Notes under the pieces: generated by a model
What the model was told of the DNA's origin: nothing
Database searches by the model: none
Seen by the model: only the letters and a program-made list of their open reading frames with translations
Shown: piece by piece, positions 54,613-63,364 of the stretch
Position numbering within the stretch: position 1 is the stretch's first letter
Layout: each line of letters opens with the position of its first letter
Source of the DNA: an uncultured Schlesneria sp.
Lineage (GTDB): Bacteria; Planctomycetota; Planctomycetia; Planctomycetales; Planctomycetaceae
Assembly: GCA_903871875.1 (NCBI GenBank)
Contig: CAIQIR010000019.1
Span: forward strand, 1-64,000
Direction of reading: 5' to 3'
DNA: 64,000 nucleotides
Translations under genes and position numbers: made by a program

Positions 54613-56472
54613 ATGTCGACAAAACACAAACTTGCTGATTGCCGGAACTGTGTTCCTTTGATCAATTGCAAACTCATGAAATGCGACGCATTGAATCGAC
54701 GAGAACGCTCGGTCTCGCGACCTTTTGTCTGGTTGGCGTGGTGTTTGGCATTATTTTCAGGCCAATTTTCCATCGTCACCGCCGAAGACAAGCCGGCGGA
54801 GAAACTCGCGGAGAAACCGTTCGAACGGGTGATCGAAAAGTTGACCGATGAACAGCGGCGATCTGCCGCGGTTGCGCTGAATTACAGTCGCGCATCGCTG
54901 CATCGAATCCGCCGGAATCCCTCTGTTCGTGTGATGATCGAAGAGCAGGAAAAAATCCTCAATCATCTTGACCTGGATGGGATCGCTGATGAAGAGGTGA
55001 TGAAACTGTACTCGGCCGTCCTGGACGAGATCTCGCAGATTCAAATCGCCGATCGCGAACGAATCATGTTGCGAGAACGCTATCAACTGGTCTTTCAACG
55101 CGATCTGGGGATTAATGCACTTGAGATCGCGGCCCAGACCGCGTCTGCTCAGTATGTTTCCGCGGTGCGTACCGGGGCCAACAGTTGGTGGGATTATCGG
55201 ACCCAGGTTGCAAACCGTGACCTGGACCTTTGGCAAGTCGACAAGAAGCGAATGACGATGGTCGTCGAAAAGTCGAGCCAATTCCTCGACGTTTCGTGGA
55301 AAATGGCTCGCTGCAAGCAGATTCCTGATCGCTGGTTGGTGCGGAACGACGATCTGGACAAACTTGAACTGGCCCAGCGCGAGCCAGATCCGGGCGTTCG
55401 TCTGCGCGTGTTGAAGCGGATGGAAGGCTTCATGGAATGCTATCCGCCATACCTTTATTACGTCGCCCGCACCCAGCAAGCTCTGGGGCAACTGTTCGCC
55501 GCCAGCGAAACCTATCAGAAACTTGTCGCGATCGGCGATGGTCATTTTCGGAAAGATGAGATGCTGGCGACAGGGCTGGCGAATCGCGCGCTGATTCAAG
55601 GTTTCTTGAGCCAACCGACCGCTCCCGAGACGGCACTCAAGGCGATGAGCTATTCTTCCGAAGCTTGGGAGGCCAATCTTGTCTGTGCCAATGTTTTGCA
55701 GAAATATGGCCGATTCGACGATGCCGAAGACGCCATCCTGCGTAATCTGGATGTGAATCTCGAACGTTCGCAAAGCCGGATCGCGCTGTTGAACCTGTAT
55801 TACGCGTCTGATGATAAAGCCAAATTAACCGCTCAGCTTCAGGATCCAGACTGGATCAAAGACATTCCCACGCGGCTGTTGTTGATGTATGCCTCGAAGA
55901 TCGGACAGCACAACCTGCCTCCAGAAGTAATCGATCAATTGACCTCATCGTTGCAAGGGACGCCACGGCTGAATCTTGGTCGTGATGATTTTGTGGTTGC
56001 CGTCAGTCCGACGTGGCAGATTCAGACCGCAGCGGTCACGTTGCACTGGGGAGATCGAACTTTTGCCAATCCGCGTGTGACGGGCGGGCATGATTCTGTA
56101 CTGCTTAGCTTCGATGGCATCGTCGAATTCGGCAATCCGTTGTCGTGGTCTCACGACCACAAGGACGTCTGGCTGTCGGTGAAATACCCCGATGCGGCGC
56201 CGTTGAAATTGGTGCTCAAGTCGAAGAGTGATTCGTCGCACAGTCTGGATATTACCAGCATCAAACTTGTCGGACGGCATCATCCCGTTTATCGGGTTGT
56301 CTCGCTGGAGCAAAACGATATTCGACTCTCGTTACTTTCTGAGGGATCGCCGAACGATTCGGTCGAGGCCATGGCACCTCTGTCTCGTCCAACGGCGAAA
56401 CCCGTTCACAACATTGAAGAAGATCCTTCGAACGACGATACCGTGTCGATATCGCCACTGCAGGAACACTGA
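54613..56472 (+). CDS. Large secreted protein of unknown function, TPR-like
   Basis: About 619 residues from ATG 54613, preceded by GAGG. The signal region (RPFVWLAWCLALFSGQFS) begins about 35 residues in; ATG 54676 would shorten this but has no ribosome binding site. The middle is helical with TPR-like spacing (YLYYVARTQQALGQLFAASE, EANLVCANVLQKYGRFDDAE). The C-terminal third (about 450-590) is beta-rich (VVAVSPTWQIQTAAVTLHWG, LKLVLKSKSDSSHSLDI). I recognise no catalytic motif. No operon partner is evident. Confidence 0.78.
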   Translation: MSTKHKLADCRNCVPLINCKLMKCDALNRRERSVSRPFVWLAWCLALFSGQFSIVTAEDKPAEKLAEKPFERVIEKLTDEQRRSAAVALNYSRASLHRIRRNPSVRVMIEEQEKILNHLDLDGIADEEVMKLYSAVLDEISQIQIADRERIMLRERYQLVFQRDLGINALEIAAQTASAQYVSAVRTGANSWWDYRTQVANRDLDLWQVDKKRMTMVVEKSSQFLDVSWKMARCKQIPDRWLVRNDDLDKLELAQREPDPGVRLRVLKRMEGFMECYPPYLYYVARTQQALGQLFAASETYQKLVAIGDGHFRKDEMLATGLANRALIQGFLSQPTAPETALKAMSYSSEAWEANLVCANVLQKYGRFDDAEDAILRNLDVNLERSQSRIALLNLYYASDDKAKLTAQLQDPDWIKDIPTRLLLMYASKIGQHNLPPEVIDQLTSSLQGTPRLNLGRDDFVVAVSPTWQIQTAAVTLHWGDRTFANPRVTGGHDSVLLSFDGIVEFGNPLSWSHDHKDVWLSVKYPDAAPLKLVLKSKSDSSHSLDITSIKLVGRHHPVYRVVSLEQNDIRLSLLSEGSPNDSVEAMAPLSRPTAKPVHNIEEDPSNDDTVSISPLQEH

Positions 56473-56578
56473 CCGATCTATGTGTACCGGTCAAAGCGTG
56501 TTCAGAAGGTCGATAAGCCGCTGTTAGCTCAAGAAGGCGTCGCTCAGTTCTTCTAGCACCACTGGGATCTGTCGAAGT

Positions 56579-59374
56579 TCACCTCCAAGATCGCCACGGC
56601 CACCACAGGCTGAAGTCGATTCGCCGTAAGGCCACGTCAAGCAGGAACAGCAACATTGCTACGGTGACCAGATAAGGCCACAGCGGCGTGGTCCGTTGTG
56701 CTGTTCGAGGAGCAGATAGCTGCTGTCCGGAACTTTGTGTTTCGGTGGGATCGGGGTCAGATTGGAACAGCGATTCGGGCGACGGATTGAAACGTCCGCC
56801 CGTGATGGAGGCGATTGTTTTCAAAAGTTCCGTATTGGTGGGGTGAAGTCGAAGTTCGTCAGGATAACCCACAATCAGTCCCCGAGTCTGCTGGTGAAGC
56901 AGAGTCCCCCCCGAAGTTTTTTGCGTCATGTTCATGTGGTACGCGCCGGATTGCGGCGTATCAAACTCGACGGTGTAACGGCCGGGAGCGGTTTGTTTCA
57001 TTTCCAGCTTACGCTGACTTAACTGCGGGTCGATGATCGTAACTTCCGTGTCGGCACGATTAAGAAAACGTCCCGCCGGATCGATTGCATCCAGGGTGAT
57101 TGTGGCCCGGCGGCGTTCTTGCTTCACATCGACGATGACACCCTTCACGTCACTTTTTCGCATCGAATGACGAATGACTTGTGCCCAGAATTTGCTAAAA
57201 CCGGGCCACGTCAGCCATTCCGCGCCCCAACGGCTTTTGGCGTCGGAAGTGAAGGCGACGGTCGTACCCAGGCCATATCTCCACCATGCCAGCAGCGGGT
57301 CTCCCGATTCCGTGGCGAGAATGAATTCCGATGTGGCCTTCGGTCGGGTGACGACATAGCCCAATAGGAATGGTGCCGTTTCGAAGTCGATACCGTCGAG
57401 TGCTTGGGTCGGACGAACAACTTGTGGGACGAACGGTTGTTCATTGATGGCTGATTTGCTGGCCGTCATCGTTTCTTTTGCAAAGATTTGCGGCAGCGAA
57501 CTCGCTTCCTGGGCTTCAAAAAAACGGCCTTGGCCGATTTCGGCGATTTCTTCCAGCAATTTGACGTCGCAGTCCTGGCCGACGGCGACGGTCGAACAAG
57601 TGATGTGGGACGACGCCATCGATTGCGCGATGCCCTCAAAATCGCCTGGTGACGAAATTCCATCCGTCAGCACGATGACATGTTTCAGTTTGGCGGTCGC
57701 ACCGAGCAACGAGTTGTAGGCTTCTTCCATGGCGGGATACATGGTTGTCCCACCGCCCGCTTCGATGCGGCTGATGTCATCAATGATACGGCCCTTGTTG
57801 GCGGCAGATTGAAGGTCGCTAACCCAAAAGAAATTTCCGTCAAAAGCAAGCACGCCCAGTTGATCCCGAGGCCCCAGCAATTCCGCGGCACTCTTGGCGG
57901 CTTCCTTGGCCATTTCGATCTTTTCACCGCCCATCGAGCCTGACTTGTCGATCACCAACACCATTCCCAGTGATGGTTTTTCCTTCTCTTTTTCGAAGTC
58001 CGATCGCACAGGCAGAATCTCTTCCAGAACCGTTTTGTAGTATCCTCCCAGGCCGAACGACTGATCACCGCCGAGCATCATGAATCCACCGCCCAGGTCT
58101 TGGACGTAGGTACGTGCCAATTCCATCTGTCGCTGCGACAGACTGGTTGCGGGGACGTTCGAAAGAATCAGCAATTCGTAGTTCTGCAGGTCCGCCAGTG
58201 ATTCCGGCATCCCTTCTGTCGGGCGAACATCGCATTCGATTTCTTCCTGCTGCAACGCCCAGACGAGTTGTTGGGCTAGCTTCGGCTCACTTTCGATCAG
58301 CAGAACGCGCGGTTTGCCCGTCGTAAAGACCAACCCTGATTCCGTGTTGTTGTCGAGTAGCGTGTCCTGCTTCAAGCCGTCGATTTTGACCGTGTATTGG
58401 GCCAGTCGCTCTCCTGTGATCGATTGCTGAAACCGAAATCGATTTTCTCCCGACTTCAATTGACGCGTTTCACTAAGCACTTTGTGAGCACCGCGAAACA
58501 CTTCCACCAATCCGGCGTCCTCGTGGTTCGAATTGATCACAACTTCGACATTGAATGGTTCCCCTTCACGGACCTGAGCCGGAACTTCGACTGAGACCAC
58601 TTGAACTTCATTGTCATCGCGAACTTTTAGCGGCACCGTGTCGATGGGAATCGGAGGTGACGAAGATGGTGAGGAACCTCCGGCTCCTGATTGTCGAGCG
58701 AAGGCGTCTCGAGTGGCCATTGAAGCGGTGCCCAGCGCGGCTTGCAGGGCGTTGCCCAGCGTTTGATTGCCGTCAGTCATCAGGACAATTCGCGGAACAA
58801 AATCAGGAGGCATCGCACCGGCGGCTGATCGAATCGCGGCCGCGATGTCGGTGGCATTGCGATCAATTGTGGTTTTGCGACCAGAAGTGGAACCTGCAAT
58901 CTCGCCGGTCGGCTGCTGATACCCGGGTTGTTGACGCCCCAATTCGGTTGGTCGTTCTGACATCAATGTTCCGGCTTGCGCCGCAAACGGCAGGAACATC
59001 ACTTTGTCTTCGCCGATTCGGCTGAAATTCGCCCTCGCCACGTCCAGAAACTCGTCGGTTTGCGATTTTTTCGCGGGGCTGTCGGTCGGATACTTAGACG
59101 GAACGTCGTCCGGTTCGTCCGAATCCACACTCAAGCTCTGATCAATGGCAACAATGATAAACTTTTGCAAAGTCGGCTTGAGCAGCGTTATCCCCGCGAG
59201 CGAAAGCGTCAGCAGGGCCACGATGACGCAACGGGTCAGCAGCGAAACGATCAGCTGCCTGGGGGGGAAGTCCGACAATGACCGCCAGAAAAAGTACATC
59301 AGCAGTGGCAGGACGAATCCCAACACAGCCATCCACCAGGGATGAGTCAGTTCCAGTGAGAATGAATCCAGCAT
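56579..59374 (-). CDS. Membrane protein with two VWA modules and a GATase-like segment
   Basis: About 931 residues from ATG 59374; a longer frame runs back into the upstream gene. N-terminal helices (WWMAVLGFVLPLLMYFFW, CVIVALLTLSLAGITLL) precede a first VWA-type module with MIDAS-like DQSLS at 78-82 and LMTDGNQTLG. A middle beta-rich region leads to a glutamine-amidotransferase-like segment (YELLILSNVPATSLSQ, GGGFMMLGGDQSFGLGG). A second VWA follows with MIDAS DKSGS at 476-480 and VLTDGISSPGD. A C-terminal helix (LWPYLVTVAMLLFLLDVAL) ends the protein. It starts 16 bases after the stop of the BatA-like gene and is probably cotranscribed. The partner and role are unknown. Confidence 0.85.
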   Translation of the reverse strand: MLDSFSLELTHPWWMAVLGFVLPLLMYFFWRSLSDFPPRQLIVSLLTRCVIVALLTLSLAGITLLKPTLQKFIIVAIDQSLSVDSDEPDDVPSKYPTDSPAKKSQTDEFLDVARANFSRIGEDKVMFLPFAAQAGTLMSERPTELGRQQPGYQQPTGEIAGSTSGRKTTIDRNATDIAAAIRSAAGAMPPDFVPRIVLMTDGNQTLGNALQAALGTASMATRDAFARQSGAGGSSPSSSPPIPIDTVPLKVRDDNEVQVVSVEVPAQVREGEPFNVEVVINSNHEDAGLVEVFRGAHKVLSETRQLKSGENRFRFQQSITGERLAQYTVKIDGLKQDTLLDNNTESGLVFTTGKPRVLLIESEPKLAQQLVWALQQEEIECDVRPTEGMPESLADLQNYELLILSNVPATSLSQRQMELARTYVQDLGGGFMMLGGDQSFGLGGYYKTVLEEILPVRSDFEKEKEKPSLGMVLVIDKSGSMGGEKIEMAKEAAKSAAELLGPRDQLGVLAFDGNFFWVSDLQSAANKGRIIDDISRIEAGGGTTMYPAMEEAYNSLLGATAKLKHVIVLTDGISSPGDFEGIAQSMASSHITCSTVAVGQDCDVKLLEEIAEIGQGRFFEAQEASSLPQIFAKETMTASKSAINEQPFVPQVVRPTQALDGIDFETAPFLLGYVVTRPKATSEFILATESGDPLLAWWRYGLGTTVAFTSDAKSRWGAEWLTWPGFSKFWAQVIRHSMRKSDVKGVIVDVKQERRRATITLDAIDPAGRFLNRADTEVTIIDPQLSQRKLEMKQTAPGRYTVEFDTPQSGAYHMNMTQKTSGGTLLHQQTRGLIVGYPDELRLHPTNTELLKTIASITGGRFNPSPESLFQSDPDPTETQSSGQQLSAPRTAQRTTPLWPYLVTVAMLLFLLDVALRRIDFSLWWPWRSWR

Positions 59375-59390
59375 AAAAGTCTCTATATTT

Positions 59391-61424
59391 TCAGCTAATA
59401 ACCCGCCGTTGATACAAACTCCATTCGATCGACGTGAGCCCCAATGCGAGTAGCAGCAACCAGAACCAAATGGGGCGTGAGCCGATTCCGGCCAGCGCCG
59501 GTGACGGTGTGGACTTGTCGGCAACGAGTTCTTGGGCAGGGCGAATGTCAGATTCGACTGAGTTCGCCAGGTTGCAGGCAATTTCCATCAGGGGGGCTGT
59601 CGAAGAACTTTTGTCGGTCGGTTGAGATCCTTTCTTTGCACTGGATTGGTCGATCTCAATTTTCCAGACACCGCATTGATCGAATGGCCCCAATGCCATT
59701 TTGTCTTCGTTGGCAGGAAGCGGCTTTGTCAGACCTGCCGGGCTGACCAGCATCAGCGGTTTGCCCTGCGGCGATGAGGTGAAATCGCTGCTGGTGACGC
59801 TTGTCATTGCGCCAGCCGATAACGATTCACGCAGGTCACTTTTATTTCCTGCAAACCAATGCAACGCGTTACCCACAGAGATTGGAAAAGCGGTTCGAAG
59901 AGGCAAGTCGCCCTTGTCGAGATTCACGGTGAGGACCAGAACCTTTCCCTCGGGACGCGTCACGGCGAAAAACAGCGGGTCGTTGGTGATGGCCGTGGCC
60001 AGAACCTGAACCTGCTCAGGTTGCGTTGGAACCAGTTTTCGCGCCTCGGGCATGACAACATTGTCAAGACGCACATGAGACATCAGTGGCGAGTCCTTGT
60101 CCTGTTTTGTAACAATGGCGTTCTCAAGTTGCTCACCGACTGTATAAACATCGCTCGAATTGGCGGGGTCGATCACGAACACGCTGCCTGCGGGCAATTT
60201 CTCTGGCGCAACGCGGTGGTAAACAATCAGCGTTCCCGCGGGAATCGTTTCGGGGGGAAAAGCCACGACAGTCAGTTTCACGAGCGGATTCGACTCAAAG
60301 GCCTTTTCCAAAAAGAGGTTTCCAGAAGTGACCAAAATCACCGGTTGAACTTCACGACGAGGCAACACGGCCCAGGCCGTGTTATCGAGGGTGAGTGAGT
60401 CTTCGATGTTCAGTTTTGCGACCAGATGCCCGCCGTCCGCAGACGTCTTTTCAAAGACCTGACTCCATTTTCCATTTGGTGCGAGTTTAAGAGGAATTAC
60501 ATCAATGGGATCGGACGTCTTGCGGGAGGGAGAAACCAGATCCACTTCGAATCGACACTCGGCAGGCTCGTCCGAGGCATTGGTGACTTCGGCAAGAATC
60601 TCATACCCGAGTGGGTCGATCAGGCTGCGTCGCACTTGGAATTGGGTAATTCCAAGATTATCTGATCGTTGACCGATGATGTGAAAGGTGACCTCGGCAT
60701 TCGCGGCGTCCGTCGTTTTTGATGTCGGATTCGTCTCCGTGGTTGTCGATTTCGAATCAACGGCTCCGGGTGTTCCTTCGACCCCTTTCGGTGTCGCGGA
60801 ATCGATAGCAAGATAATCACCGATTCCCTCAAAGCGGCCGTCGGTGAATACAATCACTTCTGGACGTTTTCCATCTTGTCGTTCGCCAAGCAACCTTCGC
60901 CCAAGTGCAATCGCCTCGGAAACGTGAGATGGACCGTCTGAAGAGGGAAGGGAGTTGACCGCATCCTTCAGCGTTCTTTGTCGTCCGGTAAATCCAACGA
61001 TGACCTGCGGCTGAGTTCCTGCGGCGACAAGGGCGAATTCGTCGCGAGGCCGCATGGCCTCGATCAATTGCTCCGCCTGCCGCCGAGCGTCAGCCAACCG
61101 AGATGGTTTGATATCGGTCGCATTCATACTGGCCGAGTGATCGATCACCAGCACGATCCGGCGAGCCGATCGGGTCTCCCAAAAGAAATACGGGTCGGCC
61201 AATGCGGTGACCAACAAGCACAACATGGCCAACTGCATTAGCAAGGAAACAAGATGTCGCAACCGTTGCCAGATCGAACGGGGATTTTGTTCATCAAGGA
61301 CCTGTGTCCAGAACATGACCGTAGAAACAGGCTGCCGCCGCAATCGAATCTTCAAAATGTAGAAGACCACGATGGGCACACAGAGTGCAAACCAGAGCAG
61401 GGAATTCGGCGAATCGAACAACAT
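59391..61424 (-). CDS. BatA-like membrane protein with VWA domain
   Basis: About 677 residues from ATG 61424, which opens into the BatA-type N-terminus (SLLWFALCVPIVVFYILKIR, then RQPVSTVMFW); the upstream frame extension is unlikely. A second helix (LVSLLMQLAMLCLLVTALAD) precedes the VWA domain with MIDAS DHSAS in RIVLVIDHSASMNATDI and VIVFTDGRFEG. A long beta-rich periplasmic region follows and a C-terminal helix (IWFWLLLLALGLTSIEWSL) ends the protein. Such proteins usually sit with MoxR and DUF58 genes, which are not in this window. It is the promoter-proximal gene of the VWA pair. Confidence 0.88.
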   Translation of the reverse strand: MLFDSPNSLLWFALCVPIVVFYILKIRLRRQPVSTVMFWTQVLDEQNPRSIWQRLRHLVSLLMQLAMLCLLVTALADPYFFWETRSARRIVLVIDHSASMNATDIKPSRLADARRQAEQLIEAMRPRDEFALVAAGTQPQVIVGFTGRQRTLKDAVNSLPSSDGPSHVSEAIALGRRLLGERQDGKRPEVIVFTDGRFEGIGDYLAIDSATPKGVEGTPGAVDSKSTTTETNPTSKTTDAANAEVTFHIIGQRSDNLGITQFQVRRSLIDPLGYEILAEVTNASDEPAECRFEVDLVSPSRKTSDPIDVIPLKLAPNGKWSQVFEKTSADGGHLVAKLNIEDSLTLDNTAWAVLPRREVQPVILVTSGNLFLEKAFESNPLVKLTVVAFPPETIPAGTLIVYHRVAPEKLPAGSVFVIDPANSSDVYTVGEQLENAIVTKQDKDSPLMSHVRLDNVVMPEARKLVPTQPEQVQVLATAITNDPLFFAVTRPEGKVLVLTVNLDKGDLPLRTAFPISVGNALHWFAGNKSDLRESLSAGAMTSVTSSDFTSSPQGKPLMLVSPAGLTKPLPANEDKMALGPFDQCGVWKIEIDQSSAKKGSQPTDKSSSTAPLMEIACNLANSVESDIRPAQELVADKSTPSPALAGIGSRPIWFWLLLLALGLTSIEWSLYQRRVIS

Positions 61425-61705
61425 GGCAAAGTCACATCTGCTGACAAGCTTTTTCCGCGTCGTAACCAAAACGCCGATCGAACTCGGCGACGGAGAAAAT
61501 CCTATCCGTACGCGGCGCACAAATCCAGACAGCATGTCATTGTTTTGCGATTTCTGGTAACGAGCGTGCGAGAATGCTTGGATGCCGTTGATTTCGAGAA
61601 AAATCAACGGTTGAGGCGTGATCGGGGCCGCGGTACGATCCGTGAAATCCTCTAGATTGTCGCTTCGTTCGTCCCATTCGTTGAGAATGCTCGAAAGAAA
61701 CAGCC

Positions 61706-62029
61706 ATGAAAAGCCGCTTCGTGATCGCTGCGTTCAAGCCAAAGCCAGGATGCCTGCCTGAATTGACGACCGTTGTCGAGAAGCATTGGCAGATTCTTAA
61801 GGATCAACATCTAGTCACGGACCGTCCCCGCTACGCCATGCAGTCCCAAGATGGCACGATCATCGAAGTTTTTGAATGGCGATCCCCTGAAGCGATCGAG
61901 CGAGCCCATCACAATCCCGCCGTCTTAGCGCTTTGGGCCGAGTTCGAGGCTGTCTGCCAATACGTCCCGATCGCGTCGTTGTCGGAATCTCTGCATCCGT
62001 TTTCTGAGTTTCAGCCGCTACCAGTCTAA
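61706..62029 (+). CDS. ABM-superfamily-like small protein
   Basis: 107 residues. The dimeric alpha/beta-barrel pattern is visible: FVIAAFKPKPGCLPELTTVV, then RPRYAMQSQDGTIIEVFEWR, then a helix EAIERAHHNPAVLALWAEFE. This resembles antibiotic-biosynthesis-monooxygenase (ABM)-type and related stress proteins. No catalytic residues are assignable. It is a single gene, divergent from the BatA-like gene; its start has a weak GAAAGAAA site. Confidence 0.75.
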   Translation: MKSRFVIAAFKPKPGCLPELTTVVEKHWQILKDQHLVTDRPRYAMQSQDGTIIEVFEWRSPEAIERAHHNPAVLALWAEFEAVCQYVPIASLSESLHPFSEFQPLPV

Positions 62030-62277
62030 GCCGGCCACGCTTCTCAGCGTCATTTCAATCAACTGCAGCCGGATGATTCGAACTCGATGACAGCGTTGCA
62101 GGCGTAAGGTTTTTGGCGTCTGGCCTTTTCTGTGGGTTCCATTGTTTGGAATCGGTCCAATACAGAGAACGTGGAGGACGTTCCGCGTGGTGAGGTCACG
62201 AGAAAAACTCAAACTGGCAATGAATCGCCAGCCAGTCCAGAAGTTGATCCCGTGTTGTCCCGAATCACGCAGATCAA

Positions 62278-63258
62278 TTATGCAATCTGGACAACGACTT
62301 TTCCGAACACGTTTCCCCTCAGTTTTTCAAACGCGGCAGGCACGTCTTCCAGTGAAAACCGATCGTCGATGATCGGTCGGACTTGAGAACTGTTCAGGAG
62401 TTCCACGATTCGTTTCCAAGCCGCTTGGGCCTTTGCGGGTGAATCGTCCGTTACGAGAACTCCGTGAATCGACGCACGTTTGAACATTAACGCCGGAATG
62501 GAGATGTTGCATTCGACTCCGGCCAGTACACCCAGGACGCTGACTCGACCGTGAATACCGAGTAAATGCAAAGCACTGGACAACAGCGGGCCGCCCACCG
62601 TCTCCACCACCAGCGAAACCCCCTTTACTTTGAGAGCTTCAAAAATCTGTTCTTTGAGGTGAGGGGCCTCAGGAGAGAAAACGAAGTGCGCCCCCAGTTC
62701 GAGTAGGCGCTGTTGTTTTTCGGTGGAACGCGACAGGGCAACGACGGTTGCTCCATAGGCTCGCGCCAATTGAACGGCGGCCAGACCGACACCGCCTGAA
62801 GCGCCGGTAATCACAACCGGTTGTCCCGGTTGCAGGCCGCCGATATCAACCAGGGCCTTCCATGCTGTCTGGTAGACAAGCGGTGCAGCAGCCGCTTCCG
62901 CGTCGCTCCAGCCCGCAGGTTTACGAGCGAGATTTTCTGCGGCGATCCACTGCTGATCGCAAAGCGTTCCATGTTCGAGATTTGTTGTAGACGACTGAAG
63001 AACCACGACCTCGTCGCCGGGTTTCCAGATTCCCTTTGCGTCACCTTGAACGACAACCCCAAAGGCGTCACGTCCGGCGATAAAAGGGGGCCGGGGGCCA
63101 CCCGGATAACGGCCTTCAATCTGATAATTGTCGGCAGGGTTCAGGCCGACCGCACGCACTTTGATGAGCACCTGTTCTGGCTGACCTGGCCGGAGTTCGA
63201 TGTCCGACAATTTCGTGTTCGGCCAACCGCCGGGAGAAGACGTGACGAGCGCTCGCAT
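62278..63258 (-). CDS. Zinc-type/quinone-oxidoreductase MDR family protein
   Basis: 326 residues. The medium-chain dehydrogenase/reductase fold is clear: N-terminal GroES-like part with GLNPADNYQIEGRYPGG and PPFIAGRDAFGVVVQG, then the NADPH-binding motif VVITGASGGVGLAAVQLARA. The Cys/His ligands of the structural zinc loop are absent, so it is closer to the quinone oxidoreductase branch than to true zinc alcohol dehydrogenases. It likely reduces quinones or enones with NADPH. It stands alone, downstream of a Gfo/Idh/MocA gene. Confidence 0.9.
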   Translation of the reverse strand: MRALVTSSPGGWPNTKLSDIELRPGQPEQVLIKVRAVGLNPADNYQIEGRYPGGPRPPFIAGRDAFGVVVQGDAKGIWKPGDEVVVLQSSTTNLEHGTLCDQQWIAAENLARKPAGWSDAEAAAAPLVYQTAWKALVDIGGLQPGQPVVITGASGGVGLAAVQLARAYGATVVALSRSTEKQQRLLELGAHFVFSPEAPHLKEQIFEALKVKGVSLVVETVGGPLLSSALHLLGIHGRVSVLGVLAGVECNISIPALMFKRASIHGVLVTDDSPAKAQAAWKRIVELLNSSQVRPIIDDRFSLEDVPAAFEKLRGNVFGKVVVQIA

Positions 63259-63305
63259 AATGATCGTCCACAGTAGTAAAAGTCATCGTCAACCAAACGC
63301 AACAA

Positions 63306-63331
63306 GGCCCGGTTTACCAAGAAACCGGGCC
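63306..63331 (-). terminator. Terminator hairpin of the Gfo/Idh/MocA gene
   Basis: A perfect ten-base-pair stem, GGCCCGGTTT against AAACCGGGCC, closes on a six-base loop. On the minus strand it is followed by TTGTTGCGTTT. It lies 34 bases past the stop at 63365. Confidence 0.65.
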
Positions 63332-63364
63332 CTGCGCCGACTTATTCAGTCAACCAGCTGTGTC

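Noticed and set aside
54757-55773. Long minus-strand frame of 338 codons
   Set aside because: It is antisense to the secreted protein at 54613-56472, which has the ribosome binding site and signal peptide; the antisense product is His/Arg/Phe-rich without motifs.
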